Positions 40,501 through 47,219 of a DNA stretch of 64,000 nt are shown here, piece after piece; position 1 is the first letter of the stretch; the number at the start of each line of letters is the position of its first letter. Below the pieces are notes generated by a model that was not told where the DNA came from, made no database searches, and was given only the letters and a program-made list of their open reading frames with translations. Source of the DNA: Kamptonema formosum PCC 6407 (GTDB lineage: Bacteria > Cyanobacteriota > Cyanobacteriia > Cyanobacteriales > Microcoleaceae); contig NZ_KB235903.1 of assembly GCF_000332155.1 (NCBI RefSeq), positions 1,143,311 through 1,207,310 of the forward strand, written 5' to 3'. The position numbers and the translations under genes are program-made.

Positions 40501-41796
40501 GTACTCGGTTATAGTTCCTCTGTTAATCAAACTTTGGATAAATATGAACTTGGGGAGATTGATACATTTTTTGAGCGGGGCGATATTGAAAATATAGTTG
40601 TGCGACTTGAAGAAATTAGAAATAGAGAATTTGAGCGTTATCTTGAAACTAGCCATAAACTAGCCGAGGGAAATATTTCACTTTCTGCACTCCAAGAAAA
40701 ATTAAAAGAAACTGATAACAAAACTGGTAAGAAATCTGCCGCTTTTTATGTAGTATCGCGGCTTAATCAATTGGAGTTAGTTTTAGTTACTTCCTCGGGT
40801 TTGCCAATTCACTACAGTATTCCCGCCGCGAAAAGAGATGCTCTTTTTCCAGTGGTGAGTGAGTTTCGCTCTCAGATTATCAATTCTCGTCAACGCCATA
40901 ATCAAAGCTATTTAGAGGCGGCACAGCAACTTTATAAATGGCTGATATTGCCTATAGAGGCGGATTTAAAAAATCTAAAAATTGATACGTTGCTGCTGTC
41001 TTTAGATCCCGGTTTGCGGAGTCTCCCAATTGCTGCTTTGCATGATGGTAATCAATTTATGGTTGAAAAATACAGTTTCAGTTTAATTCCCAGTTTTAGT
41101 TTAACTAATACTACTTATACCTCCATTGCTGATGCTTCCGTGCTGGCGATGGGAGCGTCGGAATTTACTGATAAAAGTCCTTTACCTGCGGTACCGGTAG
41201 AATTGTCTGCGATCGCATCGGAATGGCAGGGTAAATCTTTCCTCAATTCTACTTTTACTTTGGAAAATCTGAACTTGCAGCGATCGCGCCAAGATTATCG
41301 GATTATTCACCTCGCTACCCACGCTGAATTTCTCCCTGGAAAACCCGGTAATTCTTATATTCAGCTTTGGAATTCTAAGTTACCCCTCGATCGCGTCAGA
41401 AATTTGAACTGGGATAACCCCTCTGTAGATTTATTGGTGTTGAGTGCTTGCAAAACTGCTTTAGGCGATCGCGAATCTGAATTAGGTTTTGCTGGGTTAG
41501 CAGTACAATCGGGGGTAAAATCTGCTTTAGCTAGTTTGTGGTACGTTGACGATCGCGGTACATTAGGCTTAATGACAGAATTTTATCAGGAGTTAGGGAA
41601 AGCTGCAATTAAAGCAGATGCTCTCAGATTAGCTCAGATCGCAATGCTTAAAGGTCAAGTGCGGGTGGAAAATGGGCAATTAATTACAAATACACAAACA
41701 TTTCCCCTCCCGTCTGCTTTAAACTCTCAAGATACCATAGATTTTACTCATCCCTACTACTGGAGCGGTTTTACACTCGTGGGAAATCCTTGGTAA
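31564..41796 (+). CDS. Giant secreted TPS haemagglutinin-domain protein with C-terminal CHAT protease (paralogue 2)
   Basis: 3410 residues with the same plan as paralogue 1. The first ~150 residues and the last ~250 are nearly identical to it, and the leader DNA is shared, so the pair arose by duplication or is being homogenised. The body differs: six ~57-aa repeats, each opening with GGAIA (about 33620-34560); four exact-length 93-aa repeats (35662-36777); and three copies of the ~190-aa EIDF/DPVT module. The linker (about 2800-2960) is Ser/Thr-rich rather than Pro/Thr repeats. The CHAT dyad is intact: His3253 (HLATHAEF) and Cys3296 (LSACKTA). The ~118-residue pre-linker module is at about 2680-2800. 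It is expected to be surface-exposed or secreted. The gene ends 7 bp before the 61-bp core repeat. Confidence 0.93.
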   Translation: MKADRVTLLRLLVTLSLLSTFTFPAKSQTQVITPAPDGTGTIVTPEGNRIDIQGGSLSGDKANLFHSFTQFGLSEGQIANFLTNPNIRNILGRVTGGDASIINGLIQVTGGNSNLFLMNPAGIVFGPNASLNIPASFTATTATGIGFGNNNWFNAIGNNNWANLVGTPNTFAFNTLQPGTIINAGNLAVTTGSNLTLIGGNIVNTGQITAPSGNILINAVSGQNLVRISQVGHLLSLEVQPLNHAGLLPNTWTEPVLSLPQLLTGKGLESAAGLTVNSLGQVVLTGNNSIIPGEAGTAIASGNINTSGIIGGTVNIFGDRVGVIGGNINASGIYGGGTVLIGGDYQGKGLVPNASRTFISNNSTINVDGVSNGNGGRVIVWADDITRFYGKISARGGSFSGNGGFVEVSGYNFLDFQGNVNTLAPNGTAGLLLLDPTDITIITVPGSFNALTQVDQFADPDNAPNTIDVALINFAATNVTLQATGNITFNAPVGIITPGVGLTAQANNEIFVNNNITTNGGSVSLIADADNSTDGSLNINGATINTNGGNFLGIGNGTPAWTSGIRINNSAITVGNRNINLTGRGELGYGIEISNSNLDSAQGNITLNGAGDFTLGIGIAISNASTVSSAQGNINLSGSVSVLPADAISLDSGSLISTTGGGSVTLTSSIGNINTSTGNINTNFTGGGGAIAISTTGGGDITTGNLSSFSTGVAAGGNITLSVTGGTGAIDTTAGNLFANSTFGDGGAIALSTAGGNITTDFLGSYSGGTGTGGNITLSVTGGTGFINTTNNLDSTSISANGGAIALSTTGGNIITTNLLASSPLGAGTGGNITVSVSGGNGYIDTNAGVLQSNSNSANGGAIALSTTGGNITTGYMQSFATDTGTAGNVTISVTGGTGSIDATGDILANSTLGNGGAIAISTAGGNITTSSLDTRSSGAGNAGNITLSVTGGTGTIDTVAGFLDAGSSLGNGGAIAVSTTAGNINTGYIGSSSLGAGTGGNITFNSGTANTILSSDVGSSSATGSGGNITFQSPAILTQPTTNLTTSGTASGGNITFNSTLDATTANVEFLAVNAGAGNVTFGGAIGSIIPLGGLSINATGNVNFNQSVNLVSLNSNGNTQFSGNITTTGTDGIFLTGPTTITNNVILTGDTITWTNNVSGTGNLTIQPFTAGLPIDIGSTPVTGSRLNLTPTQIGLLQPSLASVTIQTNNGGDISVNDPITLNPPTTLQTSPGTITLNSPITGNNNAAITLSSNTTNLNADISTLNQNITINGNTLVTNNVTLNTNANILLNGPIDGNNNLTANAGTGNITFGGAVGSSTPLGNITANSTGITTFNAVNSASVTTNTGGTTQLNGNVTTTGAQTYNDAVIIANNPILTGNGITFNSTLDGNSDITAIAGASNLSFNGAVGSITPLQNIIANSTATTTFNAVNSASVTTNTGGTTQLNANVTTTGSQTYNDAVTIANNPILTGNGITFNSTLDGNSDLTANTGASNLSFNGAIGNNTALQNITANSTATTTFNSINAATLTTNADGTTQLNSNVTTTGAQTYNDAVSIANNPILTGNGITFNSTLDGNSDITAIAGASNLSFNGAIGSNTALGNIIANTTGVTTFNSVNSATLTTNAGGTTQLNSNVTTTGAQTYNDAVTLANNPTLTGNGITFNSTLDGNSDLTANAGASNLSFNGAVGSVTPLQNISANSTATTTFNAVNSASVTTNIGGTTQLNGNVTTTGAQTYNDAVIVAGNLTLTNNSISFNSPLTLTGNLALNAGGGTVVFNSTISAGNNSLSLSANEIDFNGIVNGSSTLTLTPGTPGKNITIGGLSDTGANSLDLTANDLNNLADGFSSIIIGDNTNTSNIIVSPNGASFKDPVTMTTGTGAITLNGALTGIGDSSITLNAATSFLNNDIRTEERNITINGNAIVGNSITVITGNLAGGDILFNGNINGNDNLTLETGTGNITVSGAIGNNTPLENLTFSNVNNVQTKAITAASITQIAGTGETTINGAINTDTAAGINLTGNIFNFNGNITTTNGGGFKIDNSSPLTITLAVQFNLDGGFNQIGSGTVFLAGNVTTNNSDISFKSPVILIGTGNLNTGVGAGDINFNNTLDGTADLNLTAGIGNILFFGRVGDGIRIGNLTINSAKDVTAINAINAITITQIAGSGTSLFNDVINTNGTAGINLAGNNFNLNGAIVANGSFTINNSGKLNLSTTPLILDGTFRQIGTGEVAISSNITTANQDIRFSGPVTLSTPVIFTLGNATIAFGSSLAAGNNPLTLIAGEIDFTGPVSGTNSLSLQPFNSGQTIIIGGFDNNTNALDLTAAEINALQNGFSSITIGRADSSANVNINGNVTFLDPVTIQTATGAIILNGNITGIDNSSVTLNTPNINLNAGINTANSNIRLNGNVNLGSDVDLISNGGDITITGALNGTQKLRIDAGTGGNIFLQGDIGSITPLLGLNLNGLNTTLSGNISSANSDITFDSGLILTRDMSITTGTIGGNITFRSTVDSEAFRGYSLNLTAGRGNINFNGAVGASVNGELGNITINSANNVTALSAISARNFQSNSTENVNLGNIAATNVTITTDNNITVGNIIANGGQVRLNSNNGNLVANDIDASLISGVGGLISLTTPAGAVTTGNLNTSGLSGGDITVIARNSITAKQINSSGSVGDGGNVFLDPIGDIQVEFINAEGGINGTGGDVFIESTGGFFRATGSFVTPFSTEGNASISTAGGLGSGTVTIRHAGGDGGQLLQPFEVGNAGALNGTAAPITSGDYAIKTGQILPGSFSVGNLRIETLDAAPATIFLSNLSVSNTDLSTSSVRAPIVLSTRSETQPSAILVPPVTPLGDFASNINLRESRGILPENLTQGADLTQQNAGIPLTTSVTSTASLPSGTGETLANTPVISTFYTEEERRKSLLSEKDAVENLKQPILRIDETIIEQSRVAVTASSVGINEGKNSSSNIAQEEISHKPANLVLGYSSSVNQTLDKYELGEIDTFFERGDIENIVVRLEEIRNREFERYLETSHKLAEGNISLSALQEKLKETDNKTGKKSAAFYVVSRLNQLELVLVTSSGLPIHYSIPAAKRDALFPVVSEFRSQIINSRQRHNQSYLEAAQQLYKWLILPIEADLKNLKIDTLLLSLDPGLRSLPIAALHDGNQFMVEKYSFSLIPSFSLTNTTYTSIADASVLAMGASEFTDKSPLPAVPVELSAIASEWQGKSFLNSTFTLENLNLQRSRQDYRIIHLATHAEFLPGKPGNSYIQLWNSKLPLDRVRNLNWDNPSVDLLVLSACKTALGDRESELGFAGLAVQSGVKSALASLWYVDDRGTLGLMTEFYQELGKAAIKADALRLAQIAMLKGQVRVENGQLITNTQTFPLPSALNSQDTIDFTHPYYWSGFTLVGNPW
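33631..34560. repeat. Six ~171-bp repeats each carrying a HIP1 site
   Basis: GCGATCGC occurs at 33631, 33805, 33973, 34147, 34315 and 34486, spaced 174, 168, 174, 168 and 171 bp, always in the same codon phase within the GGAIA motif. The encoded unit is 56-58 residues with GGNITT and GNITLSVTGGTG landmarks. Confidence 0.9.
35662..36777. repeat. Four 279-bp tandem repeats (93-aa unit)
   Basis: The TATAACGATGC landmark recurs at 35662, 35941, 36220, 36499 and 36778, an exact 279-bp spacing each time. The encoded unit runs TYNDAV...NNPILTGNGITFNSTLDGNSD...GGTTQL. Partial units flank both sides. Confidence 0.95.
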
Positions 41797-41802
41797 GCAA
41801 TA

Positions 41803-41863
41803 AAGTAAATCCACCTAATTAAACATAAGATAAGGATGGCTAAAAAGCTGACTGTATAAACAT
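41803..41863. repeat. 61-bp core repeat, copy B (inverted)
   Basis: Reverse complement of 18035-18095 with two mismatches. It starts 7 bp after the stop of paralogue 2. With its adjacent 30-bp array it has the same internal arrangement as copy A, so core and array travel as one unit. Confidence 0.85.
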
Positions 41864-41879
41864 TTTTACTTCTTGCCTA

Positions 41880-42112
41880 GATAACTAAATTTTTCTTCCT
41901 TCTCTCCTAGATAACTAAATTTTTCTTCCTTCTCTCCTAGATAACTAAATTTTTCTTCCTTCTCTCCTAGATAACTAAATTTTTCTTCCTTCTCTCCTAG
42001 ATAACTAAATTTTTCTTCCTTCTCTCCTAGATAACTAAATTTTTCTTCCTTCTCTCCTAGATAACTAAATTTTTCTTCCTTCTTCCTTCTTCCTTCTTCC
42101 TTCTTCCTTCTT
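41880..42112. repeat. 30-bp tandem array, nearly seven units, plus TTCTTCC heptamers
   Basis: Six full units and one 22-bp partial unit with the landmark GATAACTAAATTTTTCTTCC, near-identical with an exact 30-bp period, then about four TTCCTTC heptamers. It fills the 353-bp gap before the M16 peptidase. There are no spacers, so this is not a CRISPR array. Because 30 is a multiple of 3, a spurious 10-aa-periodic frame is open on the minus strand. Confidence 0.95.
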
Positions 42113-42149
42113 CGTCTAAGATATAGAAAATAAGGCGCATAAAATCGAA

Positions 42150-43454
42150 ATGACTTCAACCGTTCTCAAACCCTCCTCCCTTCCTCCTCTCAACGCTCCT
42201 ACAGTCCGCCGCCTACCCAATGGACTAACGATCGTAGCAGAACACCTGCCTGTTGATGCCGTTAACCTTAGCGTTTGGCTCAATGTTGGCTCCGCCGTAG
42301 AATCAGATGATATCAACGGCATGGCTCACTTTCTAGAACACATGATTTTTAAAGGCACGCCGCTATTGGCCGCCGGCGAATTTGAACGCTTGATCGAGCA
42401 ACGCGGGGCTGTAACAAATGCCGCTACCAGTCAAGATTACACTCACTATTACATCACTTGTGCCCCCCAAGATTTTGCCGAACTCGCACCCTTGCAAGTC
42501 GATGTACTGCTGAATGCTAGCATTCCCGATGAAGCCTTTGAGCGAGAGCGGTTGGTCGTGATCGAAGAAATTAGGCGAGCGGAAGATAACGCCCGACGAC
42601 GGACTTATCAGCGATCGATGGAGACAGCTTTTGAGGTGCTACCCTATAAGCGTCCCGTACTCGGCCCGGCATCGGTGATTGAACAACTGACAGTACAACA
42701 GATGCGGGATTTTCATAGCAGCAGATATCAACCTGAGTCGATGACAGCGGTTGCTGTGGGGAATTTGCCAGTTGAGGAGTTAATTGAAATTGTGGCTGGT
42801 GCTTTTGCAGATGCGATGACACCTCATGAATCGCCCGAAGTGCCATTAAAACCCGAAGCTTTGCATCTGAAAGCTGAATCCGCTTTTCAAGAAACAGTCC
42901 GCCGCGAATATGTCGATTCCAGCCTTCAACAGGCAAGATTGGTGATGATGTGGCGAGTACCAGGACTGGCAAATTTAGAAGAGACTTACGCCCTTGATGT
43001 TTTGGCAACAATATTGGGTCACGGTAGGACAACTCGCCTGGTTCAAGATTTGCGGGAAGAGCGGGGTTTAGTCTCCTCAATTTCAGTTAGTAATATGACT
43101 CAGCGACTTCAGGGTGTATTCTATATTTCAGCTCAATTGGCTGAGGAGAATTTGGCTGAGGTGGAAGTAGCGATCGCTCAACACATCCGCACTATCCAGA
43201 TGGAACTCGTGACGGAAGCGGAAATGGCCCGCGTCCGTACCCAAGTAGCTAATCGGTTTATTTTTGGGAACGAAACGCCTAGCGATCGCGCCAATTTATA
43301 CGGCTACTACCAGTCCATTGTCGGGGATTTAGCCCCCGCCCTCAACTATCCCGCCTCTATCCAAGCTCTCAATGCGATCGATATCCAGCAAGCGGCCCGC
43401 AAATATCTCTCCCCAGATGCCTGCGGTGTAGTTGTACTCCGCCCTGCAAAATAG
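42150..43454 (+). CDS. M16-family zinc peptidase (pitrilysin / processing-peptidase-like)
   Basis: 434 residues, the usual size of one bacterial M16B subunit. The inverted zinc motif HFLEH (His60, Glu63, His64) and the downstream third-ligand region VIEEIRRAEDN (Glu140) are intact, followed by the R/Y-type substrate region near GHGRTTRLVQDLREERGLV. It should be a soluble zinc endopeptidase cutting short or unfolded peptides; cyanobacterial members are often found as adjacent pairs, but only one is present here. No signal peptide is evident. The upstream gap is filled with tandem repeats and no obvious promoter was found. Confidence 0.92.
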   Translation: MTSTVLKPSSLPPLNAPTVRRLPNGLTIVAEHLPVDAVNLSVWLNVGSAVESDDINGMAHFLEHMIFKGTPLLAAGEFERLIEQRGAVTNAATSQDYTHYYITCAPQDFAELAPLQVDVLLNASIPDEAFERERLVVIEEIRRAEDNARRRTYQRSMETAFEVLPYKRPVLGPASVIEQLTVQQMRDFHSSRYQPESMTAVAVGNLPVEELIEIVAGAFADAMTPHESPEVPLKPEALHLKAESAFQETVRREYVDSSLQQARLVMMWRVPGLANLEETYALDVLATILGHGRTTRLVQDLREERGLVSSISVSNMTQRLQGVFYISAQLAEENLAEVEVAIAQHIRTIQMELVTEAEMARVRTQVANRFIFGNETPSDRANLYGYYQSIVGDLAPALNYPASIQALNAIDIQQAARKYLSPDACGVVVLRPAK

Positions 43455-43469
43455 CTAAGTAGGCTAAAG

Positions 43470-43543
43470 AATTAAAAATGCAAAATTAAAAATTAAAAAA
43501 TAAACTAATTTAATTTTGAACTTTTAATTTTTAATTTTTAATT
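43470..43543. repeat. AT-rich imperfect inverted repeat
   Basis: AATTAAAAATT-type units on the left and TTTTTAATTTTTAATTG-type units on the right, around TAAACTAATTTAATTTTG, just after the M16 stop. It could act as a weak terminator. Confidence 0.45.
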
Positions 43544-43622
43544 GATTGGGTTCTCGCGAGGTAATGGGAAAATATCTTGCTATTGCTGTGCGATCGCGAG
43601 GTAGTACCCCTACCCCCAAGGC

Positions 43623-43792
43623 GTGTCAACTTAACGTCAAATCGTTAATCCGCCAGAGGTTAAAACCCCTGTCTCAAAAATCGAGTCCTCGCTCAGGGAC
43701 TAAAAAACTCATTAGTCCTCTGAGCGAAGACTTAATTTATAAGAGGGGGTTTTAACCCCTGTCGGAGTCAAGGTTTAACATTAAGTTGACAC
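43623..43792. mobile_element. 170-bp fold-back element with GTGTCAACTTAA ends
   Basis: The outer ends GTGTCAACTTAA and TTAAGTTGACAC are inverted. Further in, GGTTAAAACCCC is matched by GGGGTTTTAACC, and the centre forms a TCGCTCAGGGACTAA / TTAGTCCTCTGAGCGA hairpin. A 69-codon open frame over it looks accidental. It fills much of the 465-bp gap before the C39-like gene. Confidence 0.6.
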
Positions 43793-43919
43793 CAATGCCC
43801 TATAGCTCTAAATTGTTGTCTAAATCGATCGATAATTAAACTGTTCTGGTCTACGGAATCGACAAAATTTCTGTGATTTTCCGACAACAGATAAAACTTG
43901 TAAACACTGTACTAGGTAA

Positions 43920-44948
43920 ATGAAACTACAAGCTTTTCTCAACACAAATATCAAGTATGATGCGGCAGCGATCGCTAGAGATGACGAACTCAGCCGTCAA
44001 ATTCAAAGCCGTCTGATTGACTTAGGTTTACTCAAACCCCCAGTAGATGGACTCTTTGGCCCTCTCTCTACCGCCGCCCTCCATCGCTTTCAAACCCTGA
44101 TGAAATGCGGCGAACCAGGGTACTTAGGGACAATCACAGCCAAAAAACTGATCGAAACTAAAGTCGGTGAAATTCCCCTACCCCCACCCGTCCTCAAAAT
44201 CGTTTTAGACACAGTTCTTAAAGCCAGACCCCTCGCATCTTCTCAACTTGCTGAGTCGGAAAAACAATCAATACCAGCAGGAAAAGAGTTTGAAATTCTT
44301 GCTTTTGCCCCAATTCGCGGTCACGTAAGAGTTGCTTTCCGCAATGAATCTTTTAAGGGTTCCCCTATTTGGTATATCTTCGAGAAACACGCTCAGATTA
44401 CTCAAGAAGGCACCATACTGTATCCCAAACCAAATCCCCTAACTGTTAGGCTTAATGTTGGCTACAAATCTCAGTTAGACAACTGGTACAATCCTACTGG
44501 TTCTTGCAATGTGACTTCTATCGCCATGTGTTTGGAGTTTTTAGGAGCACAACGCAGAACTAAGTCGGGTCAATTTGAGGATGAGCTCTATCAATATGCA
44601 CTTAATCAAGGTTACAGTCGCTGGAGCCCCTACGATTTAGCTAAGATTGTCAAGGATTATGGCTATCAGGATTACTTCACCGAAAATGCAATTATTGAGG
44701 ATGTTCAAGATTGGTTAGCAAGTGGAAATCCTGCTGTTATACACGGATATTTTACGTCTTTTGGTCATATTATGCCTGTAGTTGGTTATGACCCCGATGG
44801 ATTCTTTGTTCACGATCCCTATGGAGAGTGGTTCAGTGGTGGGTATCGCACCGATCTTAGTGGTGAATATCTACACTATTCCTATCGATTGATTCGCAAT
44901 GTCTGTATCCCTGATGGTAATTTCTGGGTACATTTTATCTCGAAGTAA
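43920..44948 (+). CDS. Peptidoglycan-binding and C39-like peptidase protein
   Basis: 342 residues. An N-terminal PG_binding_1-type domain (about 20-80: IQSRLIDLGLLKPPVDGLFGPLSTAALHRFQ) is followed by a beta-rich SH3-like stretch (about 100-165) and a papain-like C39_2 domain with Cys196 (TGSCNVTSIAM), His283 (FGHIMPVVGY) and an Asp near 299 (FVHDPYGEW). It probably cleaves peptides or cell-wall cross-links. There is no clear signal peptide, so export, if any, is unexplained. It is convergent with the AI-2E-type permease gene, with a perfect hairpin between them. Confidence 0.82.
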   Translation: MKLQAFLNTNIKYDAAAIARDDELSRQIQSRLIDLGLLKPPVDGLFGPLSTAALHRFQTLMKCGEPGYLGTITAKKLIETKVGEIPLPPPVLKIVLDTVLKARPLASSQLAESEKQSIPAGKEFEILAFAPIRGHVRVAFRNESFKGSPIWYIFEKHAQITQEGTILYPKPNPLTVRLNVGYKSQLDNWYNPTGSCNVTSIAMCLEFLGAQRRTKSGQFEDELYQYALNQGYSRWSPYDLAKIVKDYGYQDYFTENAIIEDVQDWLASGNPAVIHGYFTSFGHIMPVVGYDPDGFFVHDPYGEWFSGGYRTDLSGEYLHYSYRLIRNVCIPDGNFWVHFISK

Positions 44949-44967
44949 TGCGATCGCTAGGGGCTAT

Positions 44968-44996
44968 ATATAGGGTGGGGAGTCCCCACCCTATAT
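44968..44996. terminator. Bidirectional 13-bp hairpin between convergent genes
   Basis: ATATAGGGTGGGG pairs perfectly with CCCCACCCTATAT around a 3-nt AGT loop, 20 bp after the C39-like stop and 7 bp from the permease stop. Its place and symmetry suit a shared terminator, although the T-run is short. Confidence 0.7.
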
Positions 44997-45002
44997 GGTT
45001 AA

Positions 45003-46106
45003 CTATTCCCTAATAATTGGAGACTGAACATCAGTTGTCGGCGGTAAAATTTCAGGCAATTCTTGAGGCGATGTTCTCTCTAAATTTCCCTCCCACCGAT
45101 CCAATACATCTTTCACCAGGATCTCGCGCAGCAAGATTCGCACCATAATTACCAAAGGGAGAGCGAGAAATAAACCCAAAAAACCAAAGAAAGAAGCAAA
45201 GAAAATCTGAGCTAACAGCGTCACCGCAGGTAACAAAGAAACTTGCTGTCCCATAACTATCGGAACTAATAAAAACTGTTCTAATTGCTGAATCAAAAAG
45301 TAAGCAATTACAACTGCAACAGCTTTCCAGGGAGAATCGAGGAGAGCGATCGCCGCCGGCGCAACCGTACTCAAGATCGGCCCAACATTAGGTACAGCCT
45401 CTAGAAATCCTGCCAGCAGAGCATTTGCCAGAACTAACTTGACCCCCAAAATCCACAAGATAATCCCGCTAACTGACCCAATCACTAACATATTAAATAG
45501 CGTACCCACAATCCAAGCGACCAAATCAGTTTCACACAGAGAGAAAATCTCATCAGCGCGGCGGCGATAGAAAGAGGGAAATAGCCGTAAAAAGCCCTGG
45601 CGGTAAGCTTGAGGATTGAGTAAAAACATGATAGTAATTACAACCACAAATAGCGAACCGCCTGTGAGGTTTAGAAAACCCGAAAACAGTCTAAAAAAGT
45701 TGTTAGCCAGTCCACTGATCAGGGGTTGAACTTGGTTGCCTAACTCTCCAACGCTGGGAAGATATTGACGAGCTTCAGTTGGTAGCCATACAAACAATTG
45801 GTTAATCCATATTTCCAATAGTGTCAACCCTTTAGGTACTAATTGGGTCAATTCCCGAAACTGACTTAGGAAAGGAGGTACGACAAGCGCCCCAAATAGC
45901 CCTATGAGCGCTATCAATAATACTGCTGATATCAGTGAAGCAAAACCCCTTTGAATTCCTACTCGCTCCAATAATCGGACGAGCCTGTTTAGGGCGATCG
46001 CAAACACAACTGCCACAAACAGTAGTAGCAATAGTTGCCGAATTTCCCAAAGAACAGAGAGAGAAAGTATCAGAGCGACTAAGCCCAGCCACTGTCCAAA
46101 GTTCAT
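45003..46106 (-). CDS. AI-2E family (PerM-type) permease
   Basis: 367 residues with about eight membrane segments in the arrangement of the AI-2E/PerM family. It begins with paired helices (LGLVALILSLSVLWEIRQLLLLLFVAVVFAIAL) and has the conserved GFLEAVPNVGPILSTVAP loop in the second half. The substrate is unknown; a few members export autoinducer-2, but the family is broad and many act as ion antiporters. ATG 46106 has a GGGAG about 8-12 nt upstream. It lies downstream of RNase HI on the same strand, separated by a 109-bp gap with heptamer repeats. Confidence 0.88.
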   Translation of the reverse strand: MNFGQWLGLVALILSLSVLWEIRQLLLLLFVAVVFAIALNRLVRLLERVGIQRGFASLISAVLLIALIGLFGALVVPPFLSQFRELTQLVPKGLTLLEIWINQLFVWLPTEARQYLPSVGELGNQVQPLISGLANNFFRLFSGFLNLTGGSLFVVVITIMFLLNPQAYRQGFLRLFPSFYRRRADEIFSLCETDLVAWIVGTLFNMLVIGSVSGIILWILGVKLVLANALLAGFLEAVPNVGPILSTVAPAAIALLDSPWKAVAVVIAYFLIQQLEQFLLVPIVMGQQVSLLPAVTLLAQIFFASFFGFLGLFLALPLVIMVRILLREILVKDVLDRWEGNLERTSPQELPEILPPTTDVQSPIIRE

Positions 46107-46158
46107 CTATCTCACTCCCCCATTCCCCTTTATAAAGCCACTCTAGAATACATTATAA

Positions 46159-46190
46159 GGGACTAGGGGCTAGGGACTAGGGACTAGGGA
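46159..46190. repeat. GGGACTA/GGGGCTA heptamers
   Basis: Four to five units of the same heptamer class as at position 1, on the complementary strand, in the gap between the AI-2E-type gene and rnhA. Confidence 0.8.
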
Positions 46191-46215
46191 AAGAGGGGGA
46201 GCAATTACCAATTAC

Positions 46216-47124
46216 CTAATCCGTAGAGTTAACGTGGTCTATGCGTTCTAGTAACCAAAGAATTTGGTTTCCTTCGCGGCGTGCTCTAGATACCACCCAG
46301 TTACGCCAAACCCATTTGTCACCTCGACTGGTAACAGCACTAGCATTAACATCCATGAGGTCAGCTAGTTCAGAACTTGTGATTAAGTAGCCTTTAGTGG
46401 CAACTTCATCAGCAATGTGCAAGGTTTCTATCAGGTTGCGGAGTTGCTCAACCCTCACCTCGCGCGGCAAGTTGTCTAGGGAATCGGCAGTGGAGTCGAT
46501 CATAGCAGAATCGGAGATGAGAAGGTCAGAGGCTATGAGATTGGATTCTATCGTTTTGTTAGCAGTTGTGTCCGTTGCCTGTGAAACAATTGTATTGAGA
46601 ACTGGAGATTGGGAGCGAGGTTGGGTAGTAGTTAATTCTCCTTGAGTGCCTTGCTCGAATTGTTGCAGAGAGGGGTTTTGACGGTGGGAGAAGGCGCGAG
46701 CGATCTCGTCGCAGCGGTCATTATAACGATCGCCTGAGTGACCTCGAACGTGCTGCCACTGTATATGTTTACAATTTAGTTCGTCAAGTAACTCCCAGAG
46801 GTCTTGGTTGATCACAGGAGCACCGGTTGAGGTTTTCCAGCCCTTTCTTTTCCACCCTTGAATCCATTTTGTAATGCCATTTTTGAGATATTCGCTATCT
46901 GTGTAAAGGGTAGCAGGTTCAGCTTGACCCGATTTGGCGAACCATTCCAAAGCTGCGATCGCTGCTTGCATTTCCATGCGATTATTAGTCGCTTTGGCAT
47001 CAGCACCACCGAGTTCTTGAATATCACCATTGGCGAAACAGATGACTACGCCCCACCCACCAGGGCCGGGGTTGCCAGAACAAGCACCATCAGTGTATAT
47101 GCTTTTAACTTTAGGAAGAGTCAT
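46216..47124 (-). CDS. rnhA: Ribonuclease HI with C-terminal extension
   Basis: 302 residues. The first ~150 are a complete RNase HI that cuts RNA in RNA-DNA hybrids: Asp12 (YTDGACSGNPG), Glu51 (NRMEMQAAI), Asp76 (LYTDSEYL) and the fourth acidic residue near 139 (YNDRCDEIA). After a low-complexity Ser/Thr/Asp spacer, a ~80-residue C-terminal domain (VEQLRNLIETLHIADEVATKGYLITSSELADLM...KWVWRNWVVSR) resembles a winged-helix DNA-binding fold. This arrangement occurs in other cyanobacterial RNases H as I recall. The start at 47124 is set by the conserved VKSIYTDGA region. Confidence 0.93.
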   Translation of the reverse strand: MTLPKVKSIYTDGACSGNPGPGGWGVVICFANGDIQELGGADAKATNNRMEMQAAIAALEWFAKSGQAEPATLYTDSEYLKNGITKWIQGWKRKGWKTSTGAPVINQDLWELLDELNCKHIQWQHVRGHSGDRYNDRCDEIARAFSHRQNPSLQQFEQGTQGELTTTQPRSQSPVLNTIVSQATDTTANKTIESNLIASDLLISDSAMIDSTADSLDNLPREVRVEQLRNLIETLHIADEVATKGYLITSSELADLMDVNASAVTSRGDKWVWRNWVVSRARREGNQILWLLERIDHVNSTD

Positions 47125-47219
47125 AGCGATCGTGATTTAAAGGCTATCCCATCATAAAATCGATCGACCAGGCGATCGCACTTCGCTATTAGTCATTGAT
47201 GTTTATAGGGTGGAATAGC

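Noticed and set aside
41880-42082. 30-bp direct repeats as a CRISPR array
   Set aside because: The units are contiguous with no spacers and no cas genes are near.
41866-42159. 97-codon minus-strand frame with a 10-residue EEKFSYLGEK period
   Set aside because: It is the 30-bp tandem array read as codons; 30 is a multiple of 3, so the frame stays open. It has no ribosome-binding site and overlaps the M16 start.
43546-43755. 69-codon plus-strand frame
   Set aside because: Lies mostly on the fold-back element; no family features, and its composition follows the repeat.
47196-47219. Upstream extension of the possible toxin gene
   Set aside because: The 8 added residues lack a ribosome-binding site, while AGGGTGGA sits just ahead of the ATG at 47220.
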